DNA of 64,000 nucleotides from Phycisphaerales bacterium (lineage in GTDB: Bacteria > Planctomycetota > Phycisphaerae > Phycisphaerales > SM1A02): assembly GCA_029242715.1 (NCBI GenBank), contig JAQWTL010000007.1, positions 248,001 to 312,000 on the forward strand, written 5' to 3'. How positions within the stretch are numbered: the first letter of the stretch is position 1; each line of letters begins with the position of its first letter. Of the stretch, positions 35,970 through 45,700 are shown piece by piece. The position numbers and the translations under genes were made by a program. Below the pieces are notes generated by a model. It was not told where the DNA came from and searched no databases. It saw only the letters and a list, made by a program, of their open reading frames with translations.

Positions 35970-36539
35970 TCAACTGCAGGCCTTGTAGCGAAAACAATCC
36001 ACCCTGTGATCATTCACCATGCCAACAGCCTGCATGAAGGCATAGCAGACGGTCGGCCCCGTCCATTTGAAACCTTCTGATTTCAATTCTCGAGCCATGG
36101 CTTCCGATTCTGGAGTGAAACCTGGCAGCTCACATTCCTGCGTCCTGCTGTTGACCATCGTCTGCCCCCCGACGTGAGACCAGAGCAACTCTGAGAACGG
36201 TCGTCCGGCCTCGGCAAGATCCAGATAACAGCGGGCATTGTTGACAGCAGCCTCGATCTTGGCTCGATTTCGGATGATCCGATCATCACCAAGGACCTTC
36301 TCTATCCGGCTGGGCTTCCAGTGGGCCAATCGAGTGGGATCCAGCTCATCCATGACATCGAGAATGTCTGACCGTTTGCGAAGAACAACCAACCAGGAGA
36401 GCCCGGACTGAAAGGTATCCAGCGTGAGCTTCGAAAAAAGGGCGATGCTGTCCCGGACGGGTACCCCCCATTCTTCGTCGTGGTACGCCATGTACTGCGG
36501 ATCTGTGCCACACCAGGGGCAACGGATAGGTTCAGTCAT
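35970..36539 (-). CDS. tag: 3-methyladenine DNA glycosylase I (Tag)
   Basis: 189 residues, the normal Tag length. The N-terminal RCPWCGTDPQYMAYHDEEWG gives the first zinc ligands (Cys and His), and the C-terminal NDHRVDCFRYK gives the last His and Cys. DTFQSGLSWLVVLRKR and the helix region with DDRIIRNRAKIEA match the helix-hairpin-helix fold that flips out alkylated adenine. The ATG at 36539 lies 6 bases from the minus-strand hexamer TACCCT. Only 24 bases separate it from the divergent ABC ATPase gene. Confidence 0.9.
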   Translation of the reverse strand: MTEPIRCPWCGTDPQYMAYHDEEWGVPVRDSIALFSKLTLDTFQSGLSWLVVLRKRSDILDVMDELDPTRLAHWKPSRIEKVLGDDRIIRNRAKIEAAVNNARCYLDLAEAGRPFSELLWSHVGGQTMVNSRTQECELPGFTPESEAMARELKSEGFKWTGPTVCYAFMQAVGMVNDHRVDCFRYKACS

Positions 36540-36545
36540 GCTGTG

Positions 36546-36555
36546 AGGGTATCCT
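36546..36555. promoter_or_regulatory. Overlapping divergent -10 elements between tag and the ABC ATPase gene
   Basis: AGGGTATCCT contains TATCCT for the plus strand (8 bases before the ATG at 36564) and TACCCT for the minus strand (6 bases before the ATG at 36539). The two share the central TA. The ten bases are nearly symmetric, so one site could start both leaderless transcripts. Confidence 0.55.
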
Positions 36556-36563
36556 GCCCTGCC

Positions 36564-37454
36564 ATGATTCGAGCCAGGGAACTTACAAAGACCTACAGGA
36601 ATACACCCGTACTTCGTGGTGTCACACTCGATGTGAGCCAGGGCACGATTCACGGCTTCGTTGGTCCCAATGGTGCTGGCAAGTCGACTTTTCTCAAGTG
36701 CCTGGTAGGAGTGGTTCATCCGGATTCCGGTGAAATCACTGTTGATGGCCTTGATGCACGGCGTCGTTCACTGGCCGTTCGATCACGGGTCGGGTACGCA
36801 CCGGCAGAAACATCTCTGTACCACCGCATGAAGGCAGGAGAACTCCTGGACTTTGCCATCCGTTATCACCCATCTCCAGATCTTCAGCGGGGACTGCAAC
36901 TGCTGGAGCAACTCGAAGTCCCGTCTCGCAGGCGTGTCGGCGAGCTGAGTCATGGCATGAAACGCAAGGTACTTCTGGCACAGGCCATCGCAAGCAACGC
37001 ACCTGTCATGATTCTCGACGAGCCGATGGAAGCACTGGACCCTGAGGCCCGACGAATCGTCGAAGACCTGCTGAGGAAAGAAGCCTCCAGTGGTCGTACG
37101 GTTTTCCTGTCATCACATGATCTCTACAGCACCCAGAGGCTGTGTTCTCGTGTCACTTTCCTGCACCGTGGTCGGGTTCTGAGAGACGGACCCGTTCACG
37201 ATCTGCTCAAGGGCATTCCAGGCAGACTCCATATTCAGTTTCGTGAAAGCATGTCAGCAAGCCGTCTTCCTTCCTCGGAAGGACTTGAATGGTCCGGCGT
37301 AGACATCAACTGGCAAGTTCGCTTTCATTGCCCTCTCGAAAAAGTCATGGCTCAGATAGCAAGTCTGCCAATTGCCAGCGTGCGGGATGACGGTGGTCAC
37401 CTCGAGGATCTCTTTGAAGATCTCTACCAGGCAGAAGTCGGGGTGGATTCATGA
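36564..37454 (+). CDS. ABC transporter ATP-binding protein
   Basis: 296 residues from the ATG at 36564. Walker A is GFVGPNGAGKSTFLK, the signature LSHGMKRKVLLAQAI, Walker B APVMILDEPMEALDPEA, and the H-loop FLSSHDLYSTQ. The signature has H in place of the second G of LSGGQ, which is common in ABC-2 exporters. A ~75-residue C-terminal domain follows. The stop overlaps the permease start by four bases (ATGA), so a homodimer with that permease is likely. The substrate is unknown. Confidence 0.87.
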   Translation: MIRARELTKTYRNTPVLRGVTLDVSQGTIHGFVGPNGAGKSTFLKCLVGVVHPDSGEITVDGLDARRRSLAVRSRVGYAPAETSLYHRMKAGELLDFAIRYHPSPDLQRGLQLLEQLEVPSRRRVGELSHGMKRKVLLAQAIASNAPVMILDEPMEALDPEARRIVEDLLRKEASSGRTVFLSSHDLYSTQRLCSRVTFLHRGRVLRDGPVHDLLKGIPGRLHIQFRESMSASRLPSSEGLEWSGVDINWQVRFHCPLEKVMAQIASLPIASVRDDGGHLEDLFEDLYQAEVGVDS

Positions 37455-38218
37455 GTCTTCTTCGACACTGGTTGCGGGACGCCTGGTGGATCCTGCTGGG
37501 TTACTTCATCATTCTCGAAGCCGCGTTGGTTGCCGCCATTCTGTACTGGCCAAAGTTCAATGAAAACATACCGGCCATCGCGAATATGGTCCCGTTCCCT
37601 GCCCTGCAGAGGCTCGTGGAATCCGTCGAGGTCGATGGCTACTGGCCATACCTGGCTGTGCAGCAATGGTTCAAGGGATGCAGCCTCTTCGGCCTGGCCG
37701 CTGCCGCTTTTCTCACAAGCGGAGTTGTTGCCCGCGATGCTGATCAGAAAACCGCGGAATTCCTGCTGTCTCGACCGCTCTCACGCAAGCGTGTGCTGCT
37801 GACACGTTGGATGGCGGCTTCCTGCCTCGTGATCATCCCCGTCTACATCACCTCGATTACCGCCATCTGGATTTCGCCTGCCGTTGATGAAAAACTCCGA
37901 TGGAGTGATGTGCTTCTTTCCAGCACGTTCATGTCGCTCTTCCTTCTGATGCTGGTGACATTCACGGCCATGATCTCGGCCATGAGCAGCCATCAACTGA
38001 AGGCTGGCATCATCCTGATCGGCTTTATCCTCCTGAACTTCGCGTTCTATCTCATCCAGGAAATCGATGAGATCAGCCTGTTCAAGACGGTTGACGTCTG
38101 GGTGTTCATGAATATCAAGGCAGGCAACTTCCCGTGGATCACGTCTGCCTCCTATGTCGGGGCAACCATCATCATGCTTCTGATTGCACTGGGTGTCTAT
38201 TCAAGACGGGATTTCTGA
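37451..38218 (+). CDS. ABC-2 type permease
   Basis: 255 residues with six hydrophobic segments and no enzyme motif. The segment DADQKTAEFLLSRPLSRKRVLLTRW is the typical coupling region of ABC-2 permeases (a helical turn between membrane segments). It starts inside the ATPase stop codon, which marks the pair as one transporter. pepE follows 27 bases later with its own strong GAGGAG ribosome site, so it may share the transcript. Confidence 0.82.
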   Translation: MSLLRHWLRDAWWILLGYFIILEAALVAAILYWPKFNENIPAIANMVPFPALQRLVESVEVDGYWPYLAVQQWFKGCSLFGLAAAAFLTSGVVARDADQKTAEFLLSRPLSRKRVLLTRWMAASCLVIIPVYITSITAIWISPAVDEKLRWSDVLLSSTFMSLFLLMLVTFTAMISAMSSHQLKAGIILIGFILLNFAFYLIQEIDEISLFKTVDVWVFMNIKAGNFPWITSASYVGATIIMLLIALGVYSRRDF

Positions 38219-38245
38219 ACAGGATTCGTATAGAGGAGTAGCGCA

Positions 38246-38959
38246 ATGCGAGCCTTGCTTGGTAGTGGCGGTTTCAGAGGAGATGAGCGACGCGCCTTGT
38301 ACAACCAGGAAATGCGCAGACATTTCGGAGACGTGGACCGCATCCTCTTCATCCCCTATGCACTTCATGATCACGAGGCCTACACGAAACTCATGACCGA
38401 ACGTGGCCTTGACGCCGGCTACGAGATCGATGGCATACATCGCCATGAGGATCCGGTTGCTGCAGTGATGGAAGCGCCCGCGATCTCAGTTGGTGGCGGA
38501 AACACCTTTCGTCTGATTGCCGACCTTCACCGGCTCGGTCTGGTGGAGGCCATTCGAAATCGTGTTGTCAACGACGACATCCCCTACATGGGTGTCAGCG
38601 CGGGCACCAACGTCGCCTGTCCCACGATGCAGACCACAAATGACATGCCCATCACGCAACCAAGCAGTTTTCAGGCAATCGGCCTGGTTCCCTTTCAGGT
38701 CAATGCCCATTACTACGCGGGATCAATATGGGTCCGTCATGATGGGGAATTCGTCGAACACTTCGGTGAAACCCGTGACGACCGGATACGTGAATTTCAT
38801 GAGATGAACGACACGCCTGTCGTCGGTCTCTGGGAAGCCGGTTTCATTCGTGTCGAAGATGATCAGTTTGAACTGATCGGATCTTCAGCTCGCGTCTTCC
38901 GCAAAGGGTGCGATGCCTACGATGTGGAACCCGGATGCAAGCTCGTTGAACTCGCCTGA
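38246..38959 (+). CDS. pepE: Peptidase E, alpha-aspartyl dipeptidase
   Basis: 237 residues, close to the usual ~230. The nucleophile Ser is in YMGVSAGTNVACP near residue 118, and the pocket motif ISVGGGNTFRLI precedes it. Later NAHYY and VVGLWEAGF fit family S51, whose Ser-His-Glu triad cuts dipeptides with N-terminal aspartate. A GAGGAG ribosome site lies 8 bases before the ATG. Its last 43 bases overlap the 3' end of the convergent EamA gene. Confidence 0.88.
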   Translation: MRALLGSGGFRGDERRALYNQEMRRHFGDVDRILFIPYALHDHEAYTKLMTERGLDAGYEIDGIHRHEDPVAAVMEAPAISVGGGNTFRLIADLHRLGLVEAIRNRVVNDDIPYMGVSAGTNVACPTMQTTNDMPITQPSSFQAIGLVPFQVNAHYYAGSIWVRHDGEFVEHFGETRDDRIREFHEMNDTPVVGLWEAGFIRVEDDQFELIGSSARVFRKGCDAYDVEPGCKLVELA

Positions 38960-39930
38960 GGAACTTCATCAGGCTCCATGGTCATCGGGATCTCCTCGTC
39001 AGGCAGACCGAACGCCAGCACGGCGACACCGATCACTGAAATAATCGCCCCGATGATCGCTCGACCCGTGATTCGATCCTTTTCGATCCAAGCGGCAAAT
39101 GGAATGATGAACACCGGGGAAAGAGACATGAGTGTCGCGGCAATTGCAGTCTCGACATTGTCGATACCGACCAGGCTGAGCCACACGCCGAGAACAGGCC
39201 CGAAGATCGCCCCGATGAGAATCAAGGCTGGCACACGCCAGTATGTCCCCATGGGTGCACGTTCTATCTCTTCGTCTCTGGCCTGGATCCGAAGCAGAAT
39301 CAGGAGAATGAAAGCCATCACGACACCAAATACGATTCGAACCAGGGTGGCTGACCATGGATTCATCGTGGCACCGGCTTCATCCGGGATATCCATGCCG
39401 AGCTTGGCGAGAATCAGGCCGACTGCCTGAGCAATACCCGCTCCCGCACCGAGAAGAATTCCACGACGAGGATGAGGATGCCTCCCGGAGCCTGTCTGCT
39501 CACTGACTACCCAGGCGATGCCCCCAAGGGTGATGGCCATTCCAAGGATGGCAATGATGCTCAATGTTTCATCCAGCACCGGCCAGGCCAGGATCGCCGT
39601 GATGGGTGGTGCCAGCGTCAGCAGCAAGGTGGTAATGCGAGAACCCGCATCCACGAGGGCCTGGAAGAGCAGTTGATCGCCAATACCCAGGCCGATGATG
39701 CCTGAAGCAGCCAGCCAGGCAATGGATTCACCCGGAACAGATGGCCACCATGTGCCGAATACCAGCCGATGAATACCCCCCAGCAGCACTACAGCCACCA
39801 GCAATCTGGAGACATTGACCAGGGCTGAACCAACCCGTCGCCCTGCCTCAGCTATCGCCAAAGCCGTAATGACCCAGCAAGCTGCTGCCCCAGTTGCTGC
39901 CAATGAGCCTATGAGTGGATCGGAAAGCAC
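38917..39930 (-). CDS. EamA/DMT-family transporter
   Basis: 337 residues from the GTG at 39930. There are ten hydrophobic segments in two similar halves, each ending like an EamA domain (GIGDQLLFQALVDAGSRITTLLLTLAPPITAILAWPVLDE and the later ATLMSLSPVFIIPFAAWIEKD). The family exports or takes up small metabolites. The GTG follows AATACT by six bases and fits the leaderless spacing; upstream in-frame starts run into the divergent outer-membrane gene. The last residues, rich in Pro, Asp and Glu, are encoded within the pepE overlap. Confidence 0.8.
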   Translation of the reverse strand: MLSDPLIGSLAATGAAACWVITALAIAEAGRRVGSALVNVSRLLVAVVLLGGIHRLVFGTWWPSVPGESIAWLAASGIIGLGIGDQLLFQALVDAGSRITTLLLTLAPPITAILAWPVLDETLSIIAILGMAITLGGIAWVVSEQTGSGRHPHPRRGILLGAGAGIAQAVGLILAKLGMDIPDEAGATMNPWSATLVRIVFGVVMAFILLILLRIQARDEEIERAPMGTYWRVPALILIGAIFGPVLGVWLSLVGIDNVETAIAATLMSLSPVFIIPFAAWIEKDRITGRAIIGAIISVIGVAVLAFGLPDEEIPMTMEPDEVPQASSTSLHPGSTS

Positions 39931-40013
39931 CTGAGCAGTATTACAACCCTTCGAATATGCCGCTGATTCTGATTGGATTTGCACAGCCATGGCACAGCAA
40001 CGACAATCCCACG

Positions 40014-41522
40014 ATGCCCTCTGGCCCCCCATTCCTGTTACTAGCTCGGATGATTCCACTGCTACTCATTGCAGGGCTTGCATCCAGCTGCAAGGTCGGG
40101 CCGAATTACGAGCAACCTGATCTGAACATGCCTGACGCCTGGGCTGAGGCCAGGCCGCTTATTGAGACCGATGACACACCGGATCTGGAAAACTGGTGGT
40201 TGGTGTTCAATGATCCAATCCTGAATGATCTGATTCTCGAGGCGGAATCCAACAACCTCACGCTGCTGGTTGCTGTCGCTCGAATCGATGAATATCGGGC
40301 TCGCTACGGGATCGCCTCTGCTGACCTCTATCCTGATATCACTTCCTTCGGCGCCTATCGCAGAAACCGAGTCAGTGATACGGACTTCGACCAGTCCGGC
40401 TACTCGGTTGGTGGGCCGTTCAACAACTGGGGTATCGGGCTGGATGCCAGTTGGGAAATCGATCTCTTTGGCCGTATCGCAAGATCAGTCGAGGCCGCGA
40501 CAGCTGACTGGGAAGGCATCATTGATGATTGGCGCGGTGTGATGGTGACGATGCGGGCGGATGTCGCATCCAGCTACATCAACATCCGAACACTCCAGGG
40601 AAGGCGGGACGTCGTCCTGAAGAATCTGGATTCAAGCCGAAAGCTCATCAAGCTGACCAGCAGCATGGAAGACTCCGGCACAAGTTCCATGCTCCAGGTC
40701 TACCAGGCCACTGCCCAGCAACAACAGTTCGAAGCCCAGTTGCCCCGTATCGATATTCAACTGGCCAAGGAAATCAATAATCTGGCCGTCCTGCTTGGCA
40801 GGAATCAGGGAGACCTTGCTGAACTGCTTGGTGAAGGTGATGGCATCCCCGTACCGCCAGGTGCGGTTTCCGTCGGCATACCCGCTGACATCATCCGACG
40901 ACGTCCTGATCTGCGTTCATCAGAACGTGCACTCGCCGCTGCCACCGCTCGAATCGGTGTTGCAGAAGCCATGATGTACCCAAGGCTTAAACTCGCAGGA
41001 ACATTTGCATTCACGGCGTCCAATTTCTCTGATGTCTGGCAATGGTCCAGCCAGACCTACAGCGCCGGCCCAAGCATCACCTGGGATGTCTTCAACGGCG
41101 GCCGTCTTGAATCCGCCGTGAAGGAAGCCGAAGCCGTCACGAAGATCGCCCTGCTCAACTACAAGCAGCAAGCACTTGTTGCCATCGCAGAAGTGGAAGC
41201 CACATTGGCAGGATTCGCACTCTCTGCACGTGAACGTGACATTTTGACGGTCGGTGTAAATGCAGGCAACAAGGCATTGCACCTGGCCACACTGCAATAC
41301 TCAGCCGGAACACTGGACTTCATCACATTACTGACCGCCCAGCAACAGGTCCTGATGCTCGAAGATGAACTCGTTCAGGCAAAGGGCCTCTGTGCCGAGA
41401 TGCTCATTGAGCTCTACCGGGCACTTGGAGGTGGCTGGGACCCTGAACAGTTGCCTCCCAGCTTTGAATCAGATGCGAAGGAGCCCCCGGATATGACCGC
41501 TTCTGGAAAGGAATCAGCATGA
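40014..41522 (+). CDS. Outer-membrane efflux lipoprotein, OprM/TolC family (NodT type)
   Basis: 502 residues from the ATG at 40014. The lipobox is LLLIAGLASSC with the Cys at residue ~27, followed by KVGPNYEQPDLNMPDAW, a start typical of NodT/OprM proteins. Two outer-membrane-efflux repeats of coiled helices follow, e.g. GIGLDASWEIDLFGRIARS and its partner PSITWDVFNGGRLESAV. The length matches. ATGs at 39957 and 40050 are alternatives; 40014 gives a normal signal peptide. It overlaps the periplasmic adaptor gene by four bases and forms the outer channel of the RND pump. Confidence 0.83.
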   Translation: MPSGPPFLLLARMIPLLLIAGLASSCKVGPNYEQPDLNMPDAWAEARPLIETDDTPDLENWWLVFNDPILNDLILEAESNNLTLLVAVARIDEYRARYGIASADLYPDITSFGAYRRNRVSDTDFDQSGYSVGGPFNNWGIGLDASWEIDLFGRIARSVEAATADWEGIIDDWRGVMVTMRADVASSYINIRTLQGRRDVVLKNLDSSRKLIKLTSSMEDSGTSSMLQVYQATAQQQQFEAQLPRIDIQLAKEINNLAVLLGRNQGDLAELLGEGDGIPVPPGAVSVGIPADIIRRRPDLRSSERALAAATARIGVAEAMMYPRLKLAGTFAFTASNFSDVWQWSSQTYSAGPSITWDVFNGGRLESAVKEAEAVTKIALLNYKQQALVAIAEVEATLAGFALSARERDILTVGVNAGNKALHLATLQYSAGTLDFITLLTAQQQVLMLEDELVQAKGLCAEMLIELYRALGGGWDPEQLPPSFESDAKEPPDMTASGKESA

Positions 41523-42715
41523 AAACCCCGGCTGTACTCTGCGGACTTCCCGCAGTCATGGTCATGCTCCTGGTTGCATCATGCGACAACAAGCCCCAGG
41601 CGGCCTTGCCGCCGATGCCGGTCGTGATGGGCAGTGCAACAACAGAAGACGTCCCTATCCATCGTGTCTATCCCGGTAAGACAAAAGCTGTTCGTACGAT
41701 TCCTATCAACCCGCGTGTCCAAGGCATTCTGGAAAAGGTGCACTACCTTCAGGGCTCCCAGGTCACGCCAGGCCAGGTTCTCTACAGCCTGGAACGCGAG
41801 CCATTTGAATCCGATCGAAACTCCGCCATCGCTGGCGTTGCCTCTGCCTTTGCCGATCTCAATTATGCCCAATCACAATTGAAGAGAAATGAGCCACTTG
41901 TCAAAGAAGGCGCCGTCTCTGAAGATTACTTCGCCCAGCTGAAATCAAATGTCGTACGGGCCGAAGCTCAGGTTCAATCCGCTCAGGCACAGCTCGTTGA
42001 GTCCGAATTGAAACTGTCCTACTGCAATATCAAGATGCCTGATGTTCCAGAACGTCACCATTACCGCATTGGCAGGACCTTCGTAGACGAAGGCAGCCTG
42101 GTCAGCCCTGGCCCGAAGTCCGAGATGGCAGAGGTTGTGCAGATCTCTCCCATCCGCGCAATGTTTGATCCCGCTGGATCCGAATGGCCCGAGTATCTCA
42201 AGCAGAGTCGGTATGGACAAAATCCGCTTTCTGTCGAGGTCACGATTCCAACTGATGAGAACTTCAGGCAGACCGGCGTCGTCAACTTCTTCGACAACAC
42301 CGTGAACCCTCGGACGTCCACAGTTGAAATGTGGGCTGAAATCGAGAACAAGAATCTCGCGTTGATGCCGGGTCAGTACATCCTCGTGCAGGTTCTCCTG
42401 GAAACTCTGGAAGACGCAGTTGTCATTCCAACCGTTGCGATTGAATCAAGCGCTTCCAGCAAGTTCGTCTGGACCGTCAAGGATGACATGACCCCGGTAC
42501 AGGTGCCCATTGAGCTCGGTCCTGAGCACGGAGAAATGACCGTGATCACCAAGGGGCTTTCCCACGGACAGAAGCTGGTCATCGATGGTGGCAGCAAGAT
42601 ACGCCCCGGCCCTGATACGAAAGTCAGGATCGTCACCAAGGATCAACTGAAGCAACTCACACAACCTGCAGGAGGACAATCCATGTCCTCCCAGGGAAAC
42701 AAGACCGGAAACTGA
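41519..42715 (+). CDS. RND efflux periplasmic adaptor (MexE/AcrA family)
   Basis: 398 residues. The lipobox is MVMLLVASC with Cys at residue ~22. Barrel-sandwich (lipoyl) halves are near residues 60-95 (RVQGILEKVHYLQGSQVTPGQVL) and 185. An alpha-hairpin with LVKEGAVSEDYFAQL lies between, and a beta-barrel domain (FFDNTVNPRTSTVEMWAE) follows. The hairpin length suits a TolC-type docking partner. It starts within the OprM stop and is followed after 6 bases by the RND pump gene: a three-gene operon. Confidence 0.86.
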   Translation: MKTPAVLCGLPAVMVMLLVASCDNKPQAALPPMPVVMGSATTEDVPIHRVYPGKTKAVRTIPINPRVQGILEKVHYLQGSQVTPGQVLYSLEREPFESDRNSAIAGVASAFADLNYAQSQLKRNEPLVKEGAVSEDYFAQLKSNVVRAEAQVQSAQAQLVESELKLSYCNIKMPDVPERHHYRIGRTFVDEGSLVSPGPKSEMAEVVQISPIRAMFDPAGSEWPEYLKQSRYGQNPLSVEVTIPTDENFRQTGVVNFFDNTVNPRTSTVEMWAEIENKNLALMPGQYILVQVLLETLEDAVVIPTVAIESSASSKFVWTVKDDMTPVQVPIELGPEHGEMTVITKGLSHGQKLVIDGGSKIRPGPDTKVRIVTKDQLKQLTQPAGGQSMSSQGNKTGN

Positions 42716-42721
42716 TTCCAC

Positions 42722-45700
42722 ATGCTCGAGTTCTTCATTCGCCGACCAATCTTCTCGATGGTGATCTCTCTGGTGATCACCTTCGCAGGCTTGGTATGCA
42801 TCGGCATTCTGCCCATCTCCTACTTCCCAGATATCACGCCACCAACCATCACCGTGGCAACCAATTTCCCGGGTGCGGATGCCACGACCGTTTCCTCGGT
42901 CGTGACCAGGCCGATGGAGCAGGAGATCAATGGCGTCAAGGGCATGATCTACATGTCCTCCAGCAGTACCAATAATGGTGACTCATCGATCACGGTGACC
43001 TTTGACGTTGGATACGACCAGGACATCGCTGCTGTTGATGTCCAGAACCGTGTCGAACGTGCCAAGCCACGACTTCCTGAGGAAGTTCAACGGGCAGGTG
43101 TCATCGTCGACAAGCAATCCACCAGCCTCACTCTGGTTGTCACACTGCTTTCACCGAACGGTACATTCAAAAGTGGATACCTGAGCAACTACGCCGACAT
43201 CCATGTCACGGACACGCTCACCCGCGTTCCGGGCGTCGGAAAGGTTCTCAACTTCGGTCTGCAGAAATACGCCATTCGAATCTGGTTGGATCCGGATCGA
43301 ATGGCGGCCATGGATATCGGTATCCAGGAAATCAAGAAGGCGGTCTCCGGCCAGAACAAGCAGGCCATCGCCGGCAAGGTGGCAGGACCACCCACCATCG
43401 GCAACCCGGCCTTCACGCTCCAGGTCACCGCTATGGGACGGCTTGAGCAGGTCGAGCAGTTCGAGGAGATCATTGTTCGGGCCTCTGGTGATGGTCGCGT
43501 TGTTCGACTGAAAGATGTTGCCCGGGTTGAACTGGGCGCACAGACCTACGCCAGCGATTCCCGTCAGAGCGGCAAACCAGCTGCCCAGATCGGCATCTAC
43601 CAGCTTCCTGAAGCCAACGCACTCACGGTTTCAAAGAACATCGCTACTCAGATGGAAGAGCTCAAGGAGCGTTTTCCTGATGACATCGATTACAAGATCA
43701 CCTTCAACAACACGGATTTCGTCAATGCTTCCATTGACGATCTGATCAAGACGATCATCGAGGCCATCATCCTGGTGGTGCTGGTGATCTACATCTTCCT
43801 TCAGTCATTCAAGACAACGCTCATTCCGCTGCTGGCCATCCCCATTTCGCTCTTCGGGGCCTTTGCCATCATGATGGGGTTCGGATTCTCGATCAATACG
43901 CTGACCCTCCTGGGACTCGTACTGGCCATCGGTCTGGTAGTTGATGATGCCATTGTGGTTGTCGAGAACGTCGAAAGAGAAATCCACACCGGCCCCAAGG
44001 ACCGTACGATCATGGCCTCGACGATCGTTGCCATGAAGCAGGTTGTTGGACCCGTTGTCGCTACCACACTCGTCCTGCTTGCGGTCTTCATCCCGGCAGC
44101 ATTGATGCCCGGCATCACTGGCCGTCTGTACAACCAGTTTGCACTGACAATTGCTTTCTCGGTAATCATCAGCAGTATCGTCTCGCTCACGCTGACGCCG
44201 GCCCTCGCTGCACTGATGATGAAGAGGCCAGAAGAGTCGAAAAAAGAAAGCCTTCGAGAGAAGATCTTCAAACCCTTCAATCGGTTCGTTGACTGGATCA
44301 CCGAGGGGTATGGCAAGATGGTTCTCTGGGGTTCCAGAGCATGGTTGCTGTTTGTGGTGGTTTTTGGCGGTGTCATTGTCGGCATCGTTCTGCTTCTGTT
44401 TGTCACTCCGACAGCCTTCGTACCGGAAGAAGACCAGGGTTATTTCCTGATCAATGTCCAGTTGCCCTCGGCATCAACGATTGAACGGACTCAGAAAGTC
44501 GAGGATCAGATCCTCCAGCTCCTGGAAAAGGAAGATGACATCACTGATGTCGTCATGATCAGTGGCTTCAACTTCCTGACCGGCGTGAACCAGACAAACT
44601 CGGCTTTCCTCATCGCCATCCTGACGAACTGGGCAGATCGACCGGCACCCGAACAGCATGTCGAGGCGATGGTCGAACGACTGACGCCCCAACTTCTTTC
44701 CCTGCCCGACGCACTCGTCATGGCATTCAACCCGCCTGCCATTCAGGGCCTGGGTGCCGTCGGCGGTTTCCAGATGGAACTCCAGAACCTCAACTCGGTC
44801 AGCATGGAGGAGATGGAGACCGCATTGAAACGGTTCATCGGCGCCTCGATGCAGGTGCCCTACATCCAGCGCCTCAGCACGACCTTCCGAGCCAATGTCC
44901 CCCAGATCTATCTCGATATCGATCGAACCAAGGCCGAACTGTATGGCGTCGATGTCGGAACACTTCTCGACACGCTGCAGTTCTACATGGGCTCCTTCTA
45001 CATCAACGACTTCAACAAGTTCGGGAAGGTCTACCAGGTGGTCGCTCAGGCCGATTCCCAATTCCGCATGCAGCCTGATGAAATCCTGCAACTGCATGTT
45101 CAGAACCGCGAAGGCAACATGATCCCGCTCAGTGCATTCGTCAAGATCGAGCCTATCAACGGAATTGACAATCTTCCGCACTACAACATCTACGATTCAA
45201 TCAGCCTCAATGGCACACCGGGCGCTGGATACAGCAGCGGTACCGCGATCATTGCCATGGAGAAGATTGCAGACAAGGTACTGCCTGCGGGAATCGGAAC
45301 TTCGTGGACGGGCATGACCTATCAACAGATCAAGGCGGGCAATCTGGCACCGCTTGTCTTCGCATTGGCGCTCATCGCGGTCTTCCTCTTCCTGGCAGCC
45401 CAGTATGAAAGCTGGATGCTCCCTGTCCTCATCCTTCTGGCTGTTCCACCAGCCGTTCTGGGCGCTCTTGTCTTCCTCTTGATGCGAGCGATGCCACTGG
45501 ATGTCTATGGACAGATCGGACTTGTGATGTTGATCGGGCTTGCTGCCAAGAACTCCATCCTGATCGTCGAGTTTGCCAAGCAGAAGAGAGAAGCAGGCGG
45601 TGAGATCATTGAATCTGCCGTAGAAGCTGCAAGGCTTCGCCTGCGTCCGATCCTGATGACGGCCGTCTCCTTTGCCGCCGGTGTCATCCCGCTGGTCGTT

